A DNA stretch of 64,000 nt, taken from Ruegeria sp. Alg231-54. GTDB lineage: Bacteria; Pseudomonadota; Alphaproteobacteria; Rhodobacterales; Rhodobacteraceae. Below are positions 38,326 through 47,101 of the stretch, piece by piece. The position numbers were made by a program, and so were the translations under genes. Location of the stretch: the NCBI RefSeq assembly GCF_900143525.1, contig NZ_FREZ01000006.1, positions 124,001-188,000 of the forward strand, in the 5' to 3' direction. Numbering within the stretch: the stretch's first letter is position 1; the number at the start of each line of letters is the position of its first letter. A model generated the notes under the pieces. The model made no database searches. It was given only the letters and a program-made list of their open reading frames with translations, and was not told the DNA's origin.

Positions 38326-39312
38326 ATGCCTGATCAGCTGATTTTCGCGATGGAGGTTTTCCTCAACGGTCTTATGGCCGGTGTGCTGTACGCTCTGGTC
38401 GCGCTGGGCTTTGTTCTGATCTACAAGGCGTCCGGAATCTTCAACTACGCCCAAGGGGTTATGGCCCTGTTTGCCGCCATGACGCTAGTCGGGATCATGA
38501 ACGGGCAGGTACCGTTTGCCCACCTGATCAACGCGACTTTCGGGACGCATATCCACAAGTTCGGATGGAATGTACCTGCGTTTGTGGCGATTATCCTGAC
38601 GATGGGTGTCATGGTTCTGCTGGCCTGGGCGGTGCAGCGCTTTGTGATGCGGCATCTGGTCGGGCAAGAGCCAATCATCTTGTTCATGGCGACCATCGGC
38701 CTGGCCTATTTCCTTGAGGGCGTGGCTGACCTGATGTGGGGATCCGAGATCAAGACATTGGATGTCGGACTGCCGCAGGGTATCAACTTGTGGATCGATG
38801 AGACCACGTTCAACATTTTTGGCTACGGCTTCTTTATCGACAATCTGGACCTTGTGGCGACGGTGATAGCCGCGCTGCTGGTGACCGCACTGGTCGCGTT
38901 CAGCCAATACACCAAGCAGGGCCGGGCGATGCGCGCCGTGGCGGATGACCACCAGGCGGCTCTGTCGGTCGGCATCTCGCTGAACTTCATCTGGATCATG
39001 GTGTGGTCGGTTGCGGGTTTTGTCGCGCTGGTTGCAGGCATCATGTGGGGCACCAAGTCAGGCGTGCAGTTCTCTCTGTCCCTGATCGCGCTCAAAGCGC
39101 TGCCGGTTCTAATGCTGGGCGGGTTCACCTCGATCCCCGGTGCCATCGTCGGCGGACTGATCATCGGTGTGGGCGAAAAACTGTTCGAGTTTGCCATCGG
39201 CCCGTTGGTGGGCGGTGCGACCGAGAACTGGTTCGCCTATGTTCTGGCGCTGATCTTCCTCGTGTTCCGGCCGCAGGGCCTGTTCGGTGAAAAGATCATT
39301 GAGAGGGTGTAG
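38326..39312 (+). CDS. LivH-like ABC transporter permease
   Basis: This 328-residue membrane protein has about eight helices, starting FLNGLMAGVLYALVALGFVLIYKASGIFNYAQG, the hallmark of LivH. GRAMRAVADDHQAALSVGI is the cytoplasmic coupling segment. It pairs with the LivM-like permease. GAGAGGGG lies before the ATG. Confidence 0.93.
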   Translation: MPDQLIFAMEVFLNGLMAGVLYALVALGFVLIYKASGIFNYAQGVMALFAAMTLVGIMNGQVPFAHLINATFGTHIHKFGWNVPAFVAIILTMGVMVLLAWAVQRFVMRHLVGQEPIILFMATIGLAYFLEGVADLMWGSEIKTLDVGLPQGINLWIDETTFNIFGYGFFIDNLDLVATVIAALLVTALVAFSQYTKQGRAMRAVADDHQAALSVGISLNFIWIMVWSVAGFVALVAGIMWGTKSGVQFSLSLIALKALPVLMLGGFTSIPGAIVGGLIIGVGEKLFEFAIGPLVGGATENWFAYVLALIFLVFRPQGLFGEKIIERV

Positions 39313-39315
39313 GAC

Positions 39316-39573
39316 GTGACTAAGCTGATCGCCATCATCAACGTGATCGCGTGGGCCGGGTTCTGGGCTTTTGGCTACATTGCGTTCACCTCCGACGACC
39401 TGACCGATGGACAATTGGTGATTGCGGCGATCCTGGCGTTTGCCGGGCTGGTCATGGGCATACTGGCTTATATGAAACTTGTGCGCGCCTCAGAGGCGAG
39501 CGGATATGCAAAAGGCTCCAGGCAGCTGGACGCCGAGGCCCGCAACCGGGCGCAGGAAGAATGGGGAAAGTAA
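39316..39573 (+). CDS. Small two-helix membrane protein between permease genes
   Basis: The 85-residue product (GTG start, three bases after the livH-like stop) has two hydrophobic helices (about residues 4-24 and 34-54) and a charged cytoplasmic tail. It ends three bases before the livM-like start, so it is co-translated with the importer. I do not recognise a family. It may be an accessory subunit of the permease pair. Composition matches its neighbours, which argues for a real gene. Confidence 0.75.
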   Translation: MTKLIAIINVIAWAGFWAFGYIAFTSDDLTDGQLVIAAILAFAGLVMGILAYMKLVRASEASGYAKGSRQLDAEARNRAQEEWGK

Positions 39574-39576
39574 GAC

Positions 39577-40653
39577 ATGTTTTATCGTGAGGCCGGGGAT
39601 TTCAAAACCTCCTACACAGATGACAGCCAGACCTTTCCGATCAAGTTCGACCGGTATCGGTATTATGTGGTTCTGGCGGTGGCTTTCGGAATAATTCCCT
39701 TCGTCATCAATGACTACTGGGCCAACGCGCTGTTACTGCCCTTTTTGATTTATGCCATTGCGGCAATCGGGTTGAACATCCTTGTGGGCTATTGCGGGCA
39801 GGTATCCTTGGGTACCGGTGGTTTCATGGCTGTGGGTGCCTATGCCTGCTACAAGCTGATGACCTCGTTCCCTGATGTCAGCATGTTCATTCATGTCATT
39901 CTGGCCGGCGGCATAACGGCCATTGTCGGGGTGCTGTTTGGCCTGCCGAGCTTGCGGATCAAGGGGTTCTATCTTGCGGTGGCCACGTTGGCGGCGCAGT
40001 TCTTCCTTGTATGGCTCTTTAACCGGGTGCCGTGGTTCTACAACTATTCCGCTTCGGGTCAGATCAATGCGCCGGAACGGGATGTGTTTGGCATCATCAT
40101 CACCGGTCCGAATGCACCGGCATGGGCCACCTATCTGTTCTGCCTGATTTTCCTGGCCGTCAGCGCCCTGATCGCACGCAACCTGACGCGCGGCACGACG
40201 GGCCGGACATGGATGGCAATCCGAGACATGGATATCGCGGCCGAGATCATCGGGGTTAACCCACTGAAGGCCAAGATGAGCGCCTTTGCCGTCAGCTCGT
40301 TCTTTATCGGTATCGCGGGCGCGTTGTTCTTCGCGGTCTATCTCGGCGCGGTCGAGGTTGGCGAAGTCTTTGGCATCCAGAAGTCGTTCCTGGTCCTGTT
40401 CATGATCATTATCGGTGGGTTAGGGTCTATTTTCGGATCGTTCGCCGGTGCCGCTTTCCTTGTTCTGCTGCCGGTGGTCCTGAAAGTGGTGGGCGTCGAC
40501 GTTCTGGGCTGGCCCACGGATATCGTGGCACATCTGCAGCTGGTGATCGTCGGCGCGCTGATCATCATGTTCCTGATCCTGGAACCGCACGGGCTGGCGC
40601 AGCTGTGGCGTGTGGCGAAAGAGAAACTCAGACTATGGCCGTTCCCACACTAA
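39577..40653 (+). CDS. LivM-like ABC transporter permease
   Basis: The 358-residue membrane protein has about ten helices and the LivM landmarks AIAAIGLNILVGYCGQVSLGTGGFMAVGAYA and GRTWMAIRDMDIAAEIIGVNPLKAKMSAFAVSSFFIGIAGAL. It forms the transmembrane path with the LivH-like protein. Confidence 0.93.
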   Translation: MFYREAGDFKTSYTDDSQTFPIKFDRYRYYVVLAVAFGIIPFVINDYWANALLLPFLIYAIAAIGLNILVGYCGQVSLGTGGFMAVGAYACYKLMTSFPDVSMFIHVILAGGITAIVGVLFGLPSLRIKGFYLAVATLAAQFFLVWLFNRVPWFYNYSASGQINAPERDVFGIIITGPNAPAWATYLFCLIFLAVSALIARNLTRGTTGRTWMAIRDMDIAAEIIGVNPLKAKMSAFAVSSFFIGIAGALFFAVYLGAVEVGEVFGIQKSFLVLFMIIIGGLGSIFGSFAGAAFLVLLPVVLKVVGVDVLGWPTDIVAHLQLVIVGALIIMFLILEPHGLAQLWRVAKEKLRLWPFPH

Positions 40654-40728
40654 GGGATCGGCCCAATGAAAAAACGGGCGGAACAAGCCTGAATGCAACA
40701 TCGGACTAACCAAGGGAGGAGACACCCG

Positions 40729-42009
40729 ATGAAATTGAAACTGGCAACCGCGGCGCTAAGCGCCCTGATGGCTGCAGGACCCGCTCTGGCGGATCTTGTG
40801 ATCCCCGATCTGAGCTATCGTACCGGGCCTTACGCCGCTGGCGGCATTCCGTTCTCGGATGGCTATAATGACTATTTCACCCTGCTGAATGAGCGCGATG
40901 GCGGCATCGGCGGTGTTCCGATCCGGATGGTCGAATGCGAAACCGGCTACAACACCGAAAAAGGTGTGGAATGCTATGAAGCCACCAAAGGCGAAGGCGC
41001 TTTGGTTTATCAGCCGCTGTCCACAGGTATTACGTACCAGCTGATCCCAAAAGTCACTGCAGACGACATTCCGCTGCACACGATGGGATATGGTCGGACC
41101 TCGGCCAAGAACGGCGATGTGTTCAGTCACACCTTCAACTATCCTGCCAACTACTGGGACGGGGCCTCGGGCGCGGTCAATTACCTGCTTGAGGAGAATG
41201 GTGGCGATCTGAGCGGCAAGAAAATCGCGCTGGTCTACCACAACTCGGCCTATGGTAAGGAACCGATCCGTACGCTGGAAGAGCTGTCAAAAAAGCACGG
41301 CTTTGAACTGGTCGCCCTGCCGGTCGATCACCCGGGTCAGGAACAGAAGTCGCAGTGGCTGCAAATCCGCCGTGATCGTCCCGACTATGTCCTGATGTGG
41401 GGCTGGGGGGTTATGAACCAGGTTGCCGTGCAAGAGGCCGCCAACATCCGGTTCCCGATGGAAAACTTCATCGGCATCTGGTGGTCCGGTTCTGAAAACG
41501 ACGTGCTGCCAGCGGGCGAAGCTGCCAATGGGTACAAAGCACTAACTTTCCACAACGTTGGCACGGACTTCCCGGTCTTTGACGATCTGCAGAAACACGT
41601 TGTCGATGCAGGTAAGGCTGCAGGCGCGGGTGATCAGGTTGGCACGGTTCTGTATAACCGTGGTCTCTATGCGGCTGTTCTGGCTGCCGAAGCCATCAAG
41701 AAAGCCCAGGAAATCTCGGGCAATGCGGAAATTACCCCGTCTGAGATGCGTGCCGGTATGGAAGCACTGGAGATGACAGAAGAGAAGATGGCCGAACTGG
41801 GCCTGGCGAACTTTGGTCCGACCTTCTCGGTCTCATGCGAAAACCATGGCGGTGACGCCCTTGTGGGTGTGACGCAGTGGGATGCAGCAAACAAGACCTG
41901 GACGCTGATCTCGGACTTCAAGCAGACCGATGGTGAAGTGATCGGCGCGCTGATCGATGAAGATTCTGCGGCCTATGCAGCAGAAAACAACATTGAAGGG
42001 CGTTGCTGA
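40729..42009 (+). CDS. Periplasmic substrate-binding protein of the Liv-type importer
   Basis: The 426-residue type I periplasmic binding protein has a signal peptide (cleavage after ALA, residue 21 or so) and the repeat-fold landmarks RTGPYAAGGIPFSDGYNDYF, GGIGGVPIRMVECETGYN, GALVYQPLSTGITYQL and KKIALVYHNSAYGKEP. The length exceeds LivJ (about 367), as in binding proteins for aromatic or larger acids. The start at 40729 follows GGGAGGAG. A strong hairpin follows the stop. Confidence 0.92.
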   Translation: MKLKLATAALSALMAAGPALADLVIPDLSYRTGPYAAGGIPFSDGYNDYFTLLNERDGGIGGVPIRMVECETGYNTEKGVECYEATKGEGALVYQPLSTGITYQLIPKVTADDIPLHTMGYGRTSAKNGDVFSHTFNYPANYWDGASGAVNYLLEENGGDLSGKKIALVYHNSAYGKEPIRTLEELSKKHGFELVALPVDHPGQEQKSQWLQIRRDRPDYVLMWGWGVMNQVAVQEAANIRFPMENFIGIWWSGSENDVLPAGEAANGYKALTFHNVGTDFPVFDDLQKHVVDAGKAAGAGDQVGTVLYNRGLYAAVLAAEAIKKAQEISGNAEITPSEMRAGMEALEMTEEKMAELGLANFGPTFSVSCENHGGDALVGVTQWDAANKTWTLISDFKQTDGEVIGALIDEDSAAYAAENNIEGRC

Positions 42010-42028
42010 TACAGCGCTTTGAACAAAC

Positions 42029-42054
42029 CGGGGCGGCGGCAGACCGCCGTCCCG
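42029..42054 (+). terminator. Stem-loop after the binding-protein gene
   Basis: An 11-bp GC-rich stem (42029-42039 with 42044-42054, loop CAGA) fills the gap between the binding-protein gene and the LivF-like ATPase gene. There is no T-run, so it probably partly terminates or stabilises the upstream mRNA and allows excess synthesis of the binding protein. Confidence 0.6.
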
Positions 42055-42084
42055 AACCCCACACTCGCTTAAGGACACGCGCAG

Positions 42085-42918
42085 ATGCTGGATGCGGCAC
42101 AAACCACTGACACCAAGTCGGAAACCCTGCTTGAGGTCAACAATATCGAGGTGATCTACAATCACGTGATCCTCGTTCTGAAAGGCGTCAGCCTGACTGT
42201 GCCCAAGGGCGGTATCACGGCCCTGCTGGGCGGCAACGGCGCAGGAAAAACGACGACGCTCAAGGCTGTGTCGAACCTGCTGCATTCCGAGCGCGGTGAA
42301 GTCACCAAGGGAACGATCGAATATCGCGGCACCAGCGTGCATGAAAGCGATCCTGCCGATCTGGTGGAAAAGGGCGTCATCCAGGTGATGGAAGGCCGCC
42401 ATTGTTTCGAACACCTGACTGTTGAGGAAAATCTGCTGACGGGCGCCTATACCCGCAAGGATGGCAAGGCCGCCATTCAGCAGGACCTTGAACTGGTCTA
42501 CACATATTTTCCCCGTCTGAAAGAACGCCGCCGGTCGCAGGCAGGCTACACTTCGGGTGGTGAGCAACAGATGGTTGCAATGGGCCGGGCGCTGATGTCC
42601 CGACCCGAAACGATCCTGCTGGACGAACCCTCGATGGGACTTGCGCCGCAGCTGGTCGAAGAGATTTTCGGTATCGTGAAGGACCTGAACGAGAAAGAAG
42701 GTGTGTCCTTCTTGCTGGCCGAACAGAACACAAATGTGGCTCTAAGGTTTGCGCATTACGGCTATATTCTGGAATCCGGGCGCGTCGTGATGGATGGTCC
42801 GGCAGCAGATTTGCGCGAAAACCCAGACGTGAAAGAATTTTATCTGGGCATGTCCGACGAAGGCCGCAAAAGCTTCCGTGATGTGCGATCTTACCGCCGC
42901 CGCAAGAGGTGGTTGTAA
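42085..42918 (+). CDS. LivF-like ABC transporter ATPase
   Basis: The 277-residue ATPase has Walker A GGNGAGKTTT, VIQVMEGRHCFEHLTVEENL, signature TSGGEQQMVAMGRAL and Walker B ILLDEPSMGLAP. A basic tail (YRRRKRWL) extends beyond the usual LivF end. It completes the importer. Confidence 0.92.
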   Translation: MLDAAQTTDTKSETLLEVNNIEVIYNHVILVLKGVSLTVPKGGITALLGGNGAGKTTTLKAVSNLLHSERGEVTKGTIEYRGTSVHESDPADLVEKGVIQVMEGRHCFEHLTVEENLLTGAYTRKDGKAAIQQDLELVYTYFPRLKERRRSQAGYTSGGEQQMVAMGRALMSRPETILLDEPSMGLAPQLVEEIFGIVKDLNEKEGVSFLLAEQNTNVALRFAHYGYILESGRVVMDGPAADLRENPDVKEFYLGMSDEGRKSFRDVRSYRRRKRWL

Positions 42919-42937
42919 GCGAATGGAGGATCTGGCG

Positions 42938-44155
42938 ATGACCTACTACGACGCTCTCGAAACCCGATCAGCCGATGAACGCTCCGCGGACCAGGCGCAG
43001 GCGCTGCGTACTCAGATTGACCGCGCCCTGTCCGCTCCGGGCTTTGCTGCGCATTTGGCGGACGCAGATACCAGCGCGGTGACGTCCTTTGAAGATCTAG
43101 TCAAATTGCCGGTGCTTCGGAAGTCGGATTTGGCAGCTGCACAAGCGTCGCGCCCGCCGTTCGGCGGGTTCACCGTCAAACCTGCCCGGCATTTCCATCA
43201 TGTGTTCCAGTCGCCTGGTCCGATCTATGAGCCCGGCAGCACGGATCATGATTGGTGGCGCATGGGGCGTTTCCTGAACGCCGCCGGAGTCGGACCCGGA
43301 GATATCGTGCAAAACTGTTTCGGCTATCACCTCACGCCAGCTGGTATGATTTTTGAAAGCGGCGCGCGCGCGGTAGGGGCCGCCGTGCTGCCAGCGGGTA
43401 CCGGCCAGACCGAATTGCAGGTGACTGCGGCGCGTGATGTGGGCTGCACGTCTTATGCGGGCACGCCGGACTATCTGAAGGTCATTCTGGACAAAGCAGA
43501 TGAGATGGGCGTGGCTATGAACTTCTCAAAGGCTGTTGTGGGCGGCGGCGCGCTGTTCCCATCTTTGCGTCAGGACTATGCTGATCGGGGTATTTCCTGC
43601 CTGCAATGCTATGCCACGGCCGATCTGGGCAACATCGCCTACGAAAGCGCCGCGATGGAAGGGATGATCATCGACGAACATGTCATTATCGAGGTCGTCA
43701 CTCCTGGCACCGGAACACCGGTAGAGCCGGGTGAGGTGGGTGAGGTTGTGGTGACCTCTCTGAACCCTGATTACCCGCTGATCCGCTTTGCCACGGGTGA
43801 TCTATCCGCGATCATGCCAGGAGTGTCGCCCTGTGGGCGGACCAATCTGCGTATTAAAGGCTGGATGGGTCGCGCAGATCAGACCACCAAGATCAAGGGC
43901 ATGTTTGTGCGCCCTGAACAGGTGGCAGCATTGGTCGATAAGCACGAGGAAATCGTCAAAGCCCGTGTTATCGCCGCCCGTCAGGGTGAGATGGACACCA
44001 TGACCGTTCAGATCGAAAGCGCGGGAGGCGACGACATGGCTTATGCCAAATCCGTAGTCGAGGTGCTGAAACTGAAAGGCGCGATCGAGGTCGTAACCCC
44101 CGGATCACTGCCGAAGGACGGGTTGGTGATCGAGGATCAGCGCGTTTACGAATGA
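42938..44155 (+). CDS. Phenylacetate-CoA ligase-like AMP-forming enzyme (PaaK family)
   Basis: The 405-residue protein follows the PaaK pattern: HHVFQSPGPIYEPG, VVGGGALFPSLRQDY, CYATADLGNIAYES, YPLIRFATGDLSAI and RADQTTKIKGMFVRPEQV. It would activate an aryl or similar carboxylate with CoA. GGAGG precedes the ATG at 42938 by eight bases. With the acyl-CoA synthetase at 35408 it brackets the importer operon, a strong sign that imported acids are activated at once. Confidence 0.87.
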   Translation: MTYYDALETRSADERSADQAQALRTQIDRALSAPGFAAHLADADTSAVTSFEDLVKLPVLRKSDLAAAQASRPPFGGFTVKPARHFHHVFQSPGPIYEPGSTDHDWWRMGRFLNAAGVGPGDIVQNCFGYHLTPAGMIFESGARAVGAAVLPAGTGQTELQVTAARDVGCTSYAGTPDYLKVILDKADEMGVAMNFSKAVVGGGALFPSLRQDYADRGISCLQCYATADLGNIAYESAAMEGMIIDEHVIIEVVTPGTGTPVEPGEVGEVVVTSLNPDYPLIRFATGDLSAIMPGVSPCGRTNLRIKGWMGRADQTTKIKGMFVRPEQVAALVDKHEEIVKARVIAARQGEMDTMTVQIESAGGDDMAYAKSVVEVLKLKGAIEVVTPGSLPKDGLVIEDQRVYE

Positions 44156-44167
44156 CCCCGAGCCATG

Positions 44168-44198
44168 TCTGCGGCAGTATGTGTCGCAGATTTGTTTT
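44168..44198 (+). terminator. Likely terminator of the Liv-type operon
   Basis: TCTGCG (44168-44173) pairs with CGCAGA (44185-44190) and is followed by TTTGTTTT. It stands 12 bases after the PaaK-like stop. Confidence 0.5.
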
Positions 44199-44275
44199 CC
44201 CCTGCACTGGTGTTTCTTAGCATTTTGGTCGATTAAAGGCTGATCAATAGCCAACGCCAGTTACAATCCGGGTCC

Positions 44276-45940
44276 ATGGCCGAAATCGACTATTCAGAAC
44301 ACGGGAAACGCAATCGCGGCGCGCTGGGCACCCGGTTGGTGGCCACTGTGGCCTATATGGTAGCAGCGGCTTGTCTTCTGCCGATGGTTGCGGTCGTTCT
44401 GGCGGCGGTGACGGGGGGTACGGATACGGTCTCACATCTGTTCGAGACGGTTTTACCCGGGTATGCACTGACAACCGTGATCCTTGTCGTTTTGGTGGCT
44501 ATGGGCACGTTCTCTATCGGGGTTGGCGCGGCGTGGCTGGTGACGATGACACGCTTTCCCGGTGTGCGCTTTCTGGAAATTGCACTGGTCCTGCCGCTGG
44601 CCTTCCCGGCCTATGTTCTGGCTTACGCCTATACGTTCATTCTGGATCACCCCGGTATCGTGCAGACCACGCTGCGCGACGTGACGGGTTGGGGCCCGCG
44701 CGATTATTGGTTCCCGGAAATCCGCTCGACCGAGGGCGCGGCGGTGATGCTGATCCTAGTGCTCTATCCTTATGTTTATCTGCTGGCGCGGGCCGCGTTT
44801 CTGCAGCAAAGCGCCACCGCTTTTCTGGCCGCCCGTGCGCTGGGCAAAAGCCCGTGGTTGGCGTTCTGGCACGTGTCTTTGCCGATGGCCCGCCCGGCCA
44901 TTGCCGGTGGTGTTCTGCTGGCCATCATGGAAACCATCGCCGATTTTGGAACCGTCGCCTATTTCGGCGTTCAGACATTTGCCACCGGTATTTACACAAG
45001 CTGGTTCTCGATCGGCGACCGGGCGGGTGCGGCGCAGTTGGCCTTGTGCCTGCTGGGCTTTGCGCTGGTCATGGCCGTGGCCGAGCGGACGCAGCGCGGC
45101 AAGGCAAAGTACTATCAGGCAGGCAAAAGCCATGCGTCCCTGCCTTCGGCGCAGCTTAAGGGCTGGCAATCCGCAGCAGCCATTACCTTGTGCGTTATTC
45201 CAGTGGTGCTGGGGTTCTTGTTGCCGGTATTTATTCTGATCCAGATGGGCCTGACCTCTGAACAAAACCTGCTGTCGCGGCGTTACATTGGGTTCATTCA
45301 AAACTCGCTGACACTTGCAGGAGTGGCCGCCGTGGTTACGGTCTGCGCCGCGATCTGTGTTGGGTTCTTTCAGCGCCTTCGCCCGGGTCGGGGATCATCG
45401 ACCACAGGCTATCTGGCGCGGTTGGGCTATGCGGTGCCCGGGGGCGTAATCGCCGTTGGCCTGATGGTACCCTTCGCCAGATTCGACAACGCGCTGGATT
45501 TGTGGATGCGCCAGACGTTCGACGTCTCGACGGGTCTGCTGGTGACCGGGTCGATCTGGTTGCTGGTTGCAGCTTACATGGTGCGCTTTCTGGCGGCAGC
45601 GCTCAGCGCTTACGAAGGCGGGCAGAGTACTGTGCACGCCAATATGGATGCTGCGTCCCGGTCTTTGGGCCAATCGCCTCTGGGCACCTTGCGACGTGTG
45701 CATCTACCTATCTTGACACCCTCGCTGCTGACAGCCTTGCTGATCGTATTTGTGGATGTGATGAAAGAGCTGCCCGCGACCTTGATCATGCGCCCCTTCA
45801 ACTTTGATACGCTTGCGGTCCAGGCCTATCGTCTGGCCTCAGACGAACGGTTGGAGGGCGCAGCGGTTCCCTCGCTTGTGATCCTGGCGGTTGGGCTTTT
45901 GCCGGTGATTCTGATCTGTCGGCAAGTTGGGCGGCGGTAG
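44276..45940 (+). CDS. Fe(3+)-type ABC transporter permease (FbpB-like, two-domain)
   Basis: The 554-residue protein has two copies of the binding-protein-dependent permease domain, about twelve helices in all. Each has an EAA loop: FLAARALGKSPWLAFWHVSLPMARPAIAGG and MDAASRSLGQSPLGTLRRVHLPILTPS. This is the architecture of FbpB/AfuB ferric iron permeases. No binding protein or ATPase gene is next to it, so the partners must lie elsewhere and the iron assignment rests on architecture only. Confidence 0.85.
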   Translation: MAEIDYSEHGKRNRGALGTRLVATVAYMVAAACLLPMVAVVLAAVTGGTDTVSHLFETVLPGYALTTVILVVLVAMGTFSIGVGAAWLVTMTRFPGVRFLEIALVLPLAFPAYVLAYAYTFILDHPGIVQTTLRDVTGWGPRDYWFPEIRSTEGAAVMLILVLYPYVYLLARAAFLQQSATAFLAARALGKSPWLAFWHVSLPMARPAIAGGVLLAIMETIADFGTVAYFGVQTFATGIYTSWFSIGDRAGAAQLALCLLGFALVMAVAERTQRGKAKYYQAGKSHASLPSAQLKGWQSAAAITLCVIPVVLGFLLPVFILIQMGLTSEQNLLSRRYIGFIQNSLTLAGVAAVVTVCAAICVGFFQRLRPGRGSSTTGYLARLGYAVPGGVIAVGLMVPFARFDNALDLWMRQTFDVSTGLLVTGSIWLLVAAYMVRFLAAALSAYEGGQSTVHANMDAASRSLGQSPLGTLRRVHLPILTPSLLTALLIVFVDVMKELPATLIMRPFNFDTLAVQAYRLASDERLEGAAVPSLVILAVGLLPVILICRQVGRR

Positions 45941-46022
45941 GACGAAACGATTCAAATTTACCACACCTGTTGGCACCGGACTTGATTCAAATGCGTTTTC
46001 CGGCAAGGCTGAGGGTATGAAC

Positions 46023-46367
46023 ATGCAGCCTCCCAGCCGGTTTTCTGCAAACTCGGCCCAGATGCCCGTCGCGTTCGACCGGCGCGAGATGTCACATATA
46101 CTGTCTGTCTATGGCAAGATGGTCGCCGCCGGAGAATGGCGTGACTATGGCATTTCCAACCTGCGCGATATGGCGGTTTTTTCCATTTTCAGACGTACGG
46201 CAGAGCATCCGATCTACCGGGTCGAAAAACACCCTCGTCTGCGGTCCAAACAGGGGATGTATTCGGTGATCGGCATGGACGGGCGTATCTTGAAGCGAGG
46301 CCATGACCTGCGCACCGTGCTGCGCGTGTTGGAACGCAAGCTGATCCGGTCGGTTGACCTTGATTAG
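46023..46367 (+). CDS. DUF2794 family protein
   Basis: This protein of about 114 residues is a conserved alphaproteobacterial family of unknown function. The core FDRREMSHILSVYGKMVAAGEWRDYGIS and the following beta-rich part (VEKHPRLRSKQGMYSVIGMDGRILKRGHDL) are readily seen. I chose ATG 46023 because GAGGG lies seven bases before it; ATG 46017 is possible. Its stop overlaps the convergent NlpC/P60 gene. Confidence 0.85.
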   Translation: MQPPSRFSANSAQMPVAFDRREMSHILSVYGKMVAAGEWRDYGISNLRDMAVFSIFRRTAEHPIYRVEKHPRLRSKQGMYSVIGMDGRILKRGHDLRTVLRVLERKLIRSVDLD

Positions 46368-47101
46368 AGCCTTTTGTGGGCTGTTACAGACCCGTCGCCC
46401 TGCTCCAGAATCCGTGTGATTGCTTGATCCATCGGCTCGAACGTCACGTCCATGTGGTAGGCGTTGGCATGAAGCAGCATGTTCTCGCCATAGACCCATG
46501 CCACGTGGCCTTTCCAGAACAACAGATCCCCGCGCTTTGGTTCAGTTCCGGCAGGCAGCGCCGTACCCAGTTCGCGTTCCTGATCGTTGCTATCACCGGG
46601 GCAGGGTATGCCGCAGGCCAGCAAACCGGCCTGAACCAACCCGGAACAATCAATACCGAAGCGACTGTTTCCCCCCCAAAGATAGGGTGTGCCCAGAAAC
46701 AGCTCGGCCACCGCTACGGGATCGGTCAGGTGCGTTGCGCTGAGTTTGGCGTGAATCGCCGGAATGAACCCCAGTTCTGTTTCCAGAAATCTATTCTGTT
46801 CCGACAGCACGCATAATTTGCTACCGAAACTCAGCGATACGCGGTCCTGGCTTTTCATGTCGGGCTGTTTATAGGCATGTGTCGCGGGCGCGGTGACCCA
46901 GTGGGTCTGTTGCGCCTCAGGTCCCAGCTGATCGGACCTGACCCAACCGGGATAACCGTCCTTGTCCGAGGTGATCCGGCTCCACCCATCGGTTTCGTCA
47001 ACAACATCTACCGGGTCGCCAAACAACAGCTGCCGGTCCCTGGGGCCATTCGGGCTGCGCAACAAATCAACAACCGGCTTTATGACGCGCAGGCGGGTCA
47101 T
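46364..47101 (-). CDS. NlpC/P60 cell-wall hydrolase with SH3-like domain
   Basis: The 245-residue protein has an N-terminal bacterial SH3-like region (about 1-120, DVVDETDGWSRI and WVRSDQLG) and a C-terminal C40 peptidase domain. The triad is visible: Cys in FGIDCSGLVQAG, His in KGHVAWV and a third polar residue in LLHANAY. It would cleave peptide cross-links of peptidoglycan, although no signal peptide is evident. The start overlaps the stop of the M17 peptidase gene in ATGA. Confidence 0.88.
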   Translation of the reverse strand: MTRLRVIKPVVDLLRSPNGPRDRQLLFGDPVDVVDETDGWSRITSDKDGYPGWVRSDQLGPEAQQTHWVTAPATHAYKQPDMKSQDRVSLSFGSKLCVLSEQNRFLETELGFIPAIHAKLSATHLTDPVAVAELFLGTPYLWGGNSRFGIDCSGLVQAGLLACGIPCPGDSNDQERELGTALPAGTEPKRGDLLFWKGHVAWVYGENMLLHANAYHMDVTFEPMDQAITRILEQGDGSVTAHKRL

